A stretch of 5,378 nt of DNA, taken from positions 1 to 5,378 of the forward strand of contig USLT01000062.1 in assembly GCA_900555585.1 (NCBI GenBank), in the 5' to 3' direction. Below the pieces are notes generated by a model, which ran no database searches, was not told the DNA's origin, and saw only the letters and a program-made list of their open reading frames with translations. Made by a program: the position numbers and the translations under genes. The stretch comes from an uncultured Collinsella sp. Its GTDB lineage: Bacteria > Actinomycetota > Coriobacteriia > Coriobacteriales > Coriobacteriaceae. The first letter of the stretch is position 1; each line of letters starts with the position of its first letter. This document shows positions 5,308 through 5,378 of this stretch, piece after piece.

Positions 5308-5378
5308 GTGGAACTCATCAAGGACTTCAAGCATCTCTGGCGCGGCGTGGCGCTCGCGCTGGCGATATCCGTTCCGGC
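5308..5378 (+). CDS. N-terminus of a membrane protein, probably a YeiH-family putative sulfate exporter (partial)
   Basis: Only the first ~24 codons are present and the frame is open to the window edge. With the GTG at 5308 as start the protein begins MELIKDFKHLWRGVALALAISVP: a short basic cytoplasmic end leading into a first hydrophobic helix. This resembles the start of YeiH-like putative sulfate exporters as I remember them, but the match rests on few residues. The stronger hint is context, since a CysB/YeiE-type LysR gene is divergent from it, as in yeiE-yeiH. I prefer GTG 5308 to the in-frame ATG at 5290. The stretch between them (codons GAA AGG CAA GGC) looks like purine-rich leader, with AAGG 4 nt and AAAGG 9 nt before the GTG, and GC3-rich codons begin only after it. 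If the ATG is used, six residues are added. Calling it a membrane protein is fairly safe, and the family is tentative. Confidence 0.5.
   Translation, partial: MELIKDFKHLWRGVALALAISVP

Noticed and set aside
1..5378. Search for mobile elements, tRNA/rRNA genes, CRISPR or defence systems
   Set aside because: No transposase or integrase, terminal repeats, spacer-repeat pattern or RNA-gene signature was seen on either strand. The content is ordinary regulator-transporter loci.

Overview
This is a GC-rich bacterial chromosomal window. Its genes favour G or C at the third codon position, use strong purine-rich ribosome-binding sites, and are separated by short AT-rich control regions. The gene set is a YtcJ-like amidohydrolase, a two-HTH PTS-like regulator, a DHA2-type efflux pump and a LysR regulator next to a probable YeiH-like membrane protein. 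That combination, with the composition, suggests a gut-associated actinobacterium, perhaps of the class Coriobacteriia (Collinsella/Olsenella/Eggerthellaceae type). This is an inference from composition and gene style, not proof.

Layout. (1) Positions 1-407 (+) are the 3' end of a metal-dependent amidohydrolase gene, followed by a strong plus-strand terminator. (2) Facing it, with its own minus-strand terminator, is a 621-residue HTH/PRD/EIIB/EIIA-like regulator (589-2454, -). (3) A 200-bp divergent control region (2455-2654) separates this regulator from a 14-TM MFS exporter gene (2655-4256, +). It holds repeated CGGCAWAAT-type half-sites, -10-like elements, a small hairpin and a possible 18-codon leader ORF whose stop overlaps the exporter's start codon (ATGA). 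(4) A LysR-type regulator gene (4253-5146, -) converges on the exporter. Their stop codons interlock in one CTAG, with no terminator between them. (5) A second divergent control region (5147-5307) holds several LysR-type inverted and direct repeats, overlapping -10 elements and two hairpin-forming palindromes. It leads into the first codons of a membrane protein (5308 to the window edge, +) that I tentatively read as a YeiH-family putative sulfate/sulfite exporter.

The logic looks like two regulator-transporter divergent pairs placed tail to tail: PTS-like regulator with DHA2 exporter, and LysR with YeiH-like transporter. The amidohydrolase appears to be an independent transcription unit. I see no mobile element, tRNA, rRNA, CRISPR array or clearly novel multi-gene system. 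The most unusual points are the coupled leader ORF before the exporter, the apparent loss of phospho-acceptor residues in the PTS-like regulator, and the interlocked CTAG stop codons.
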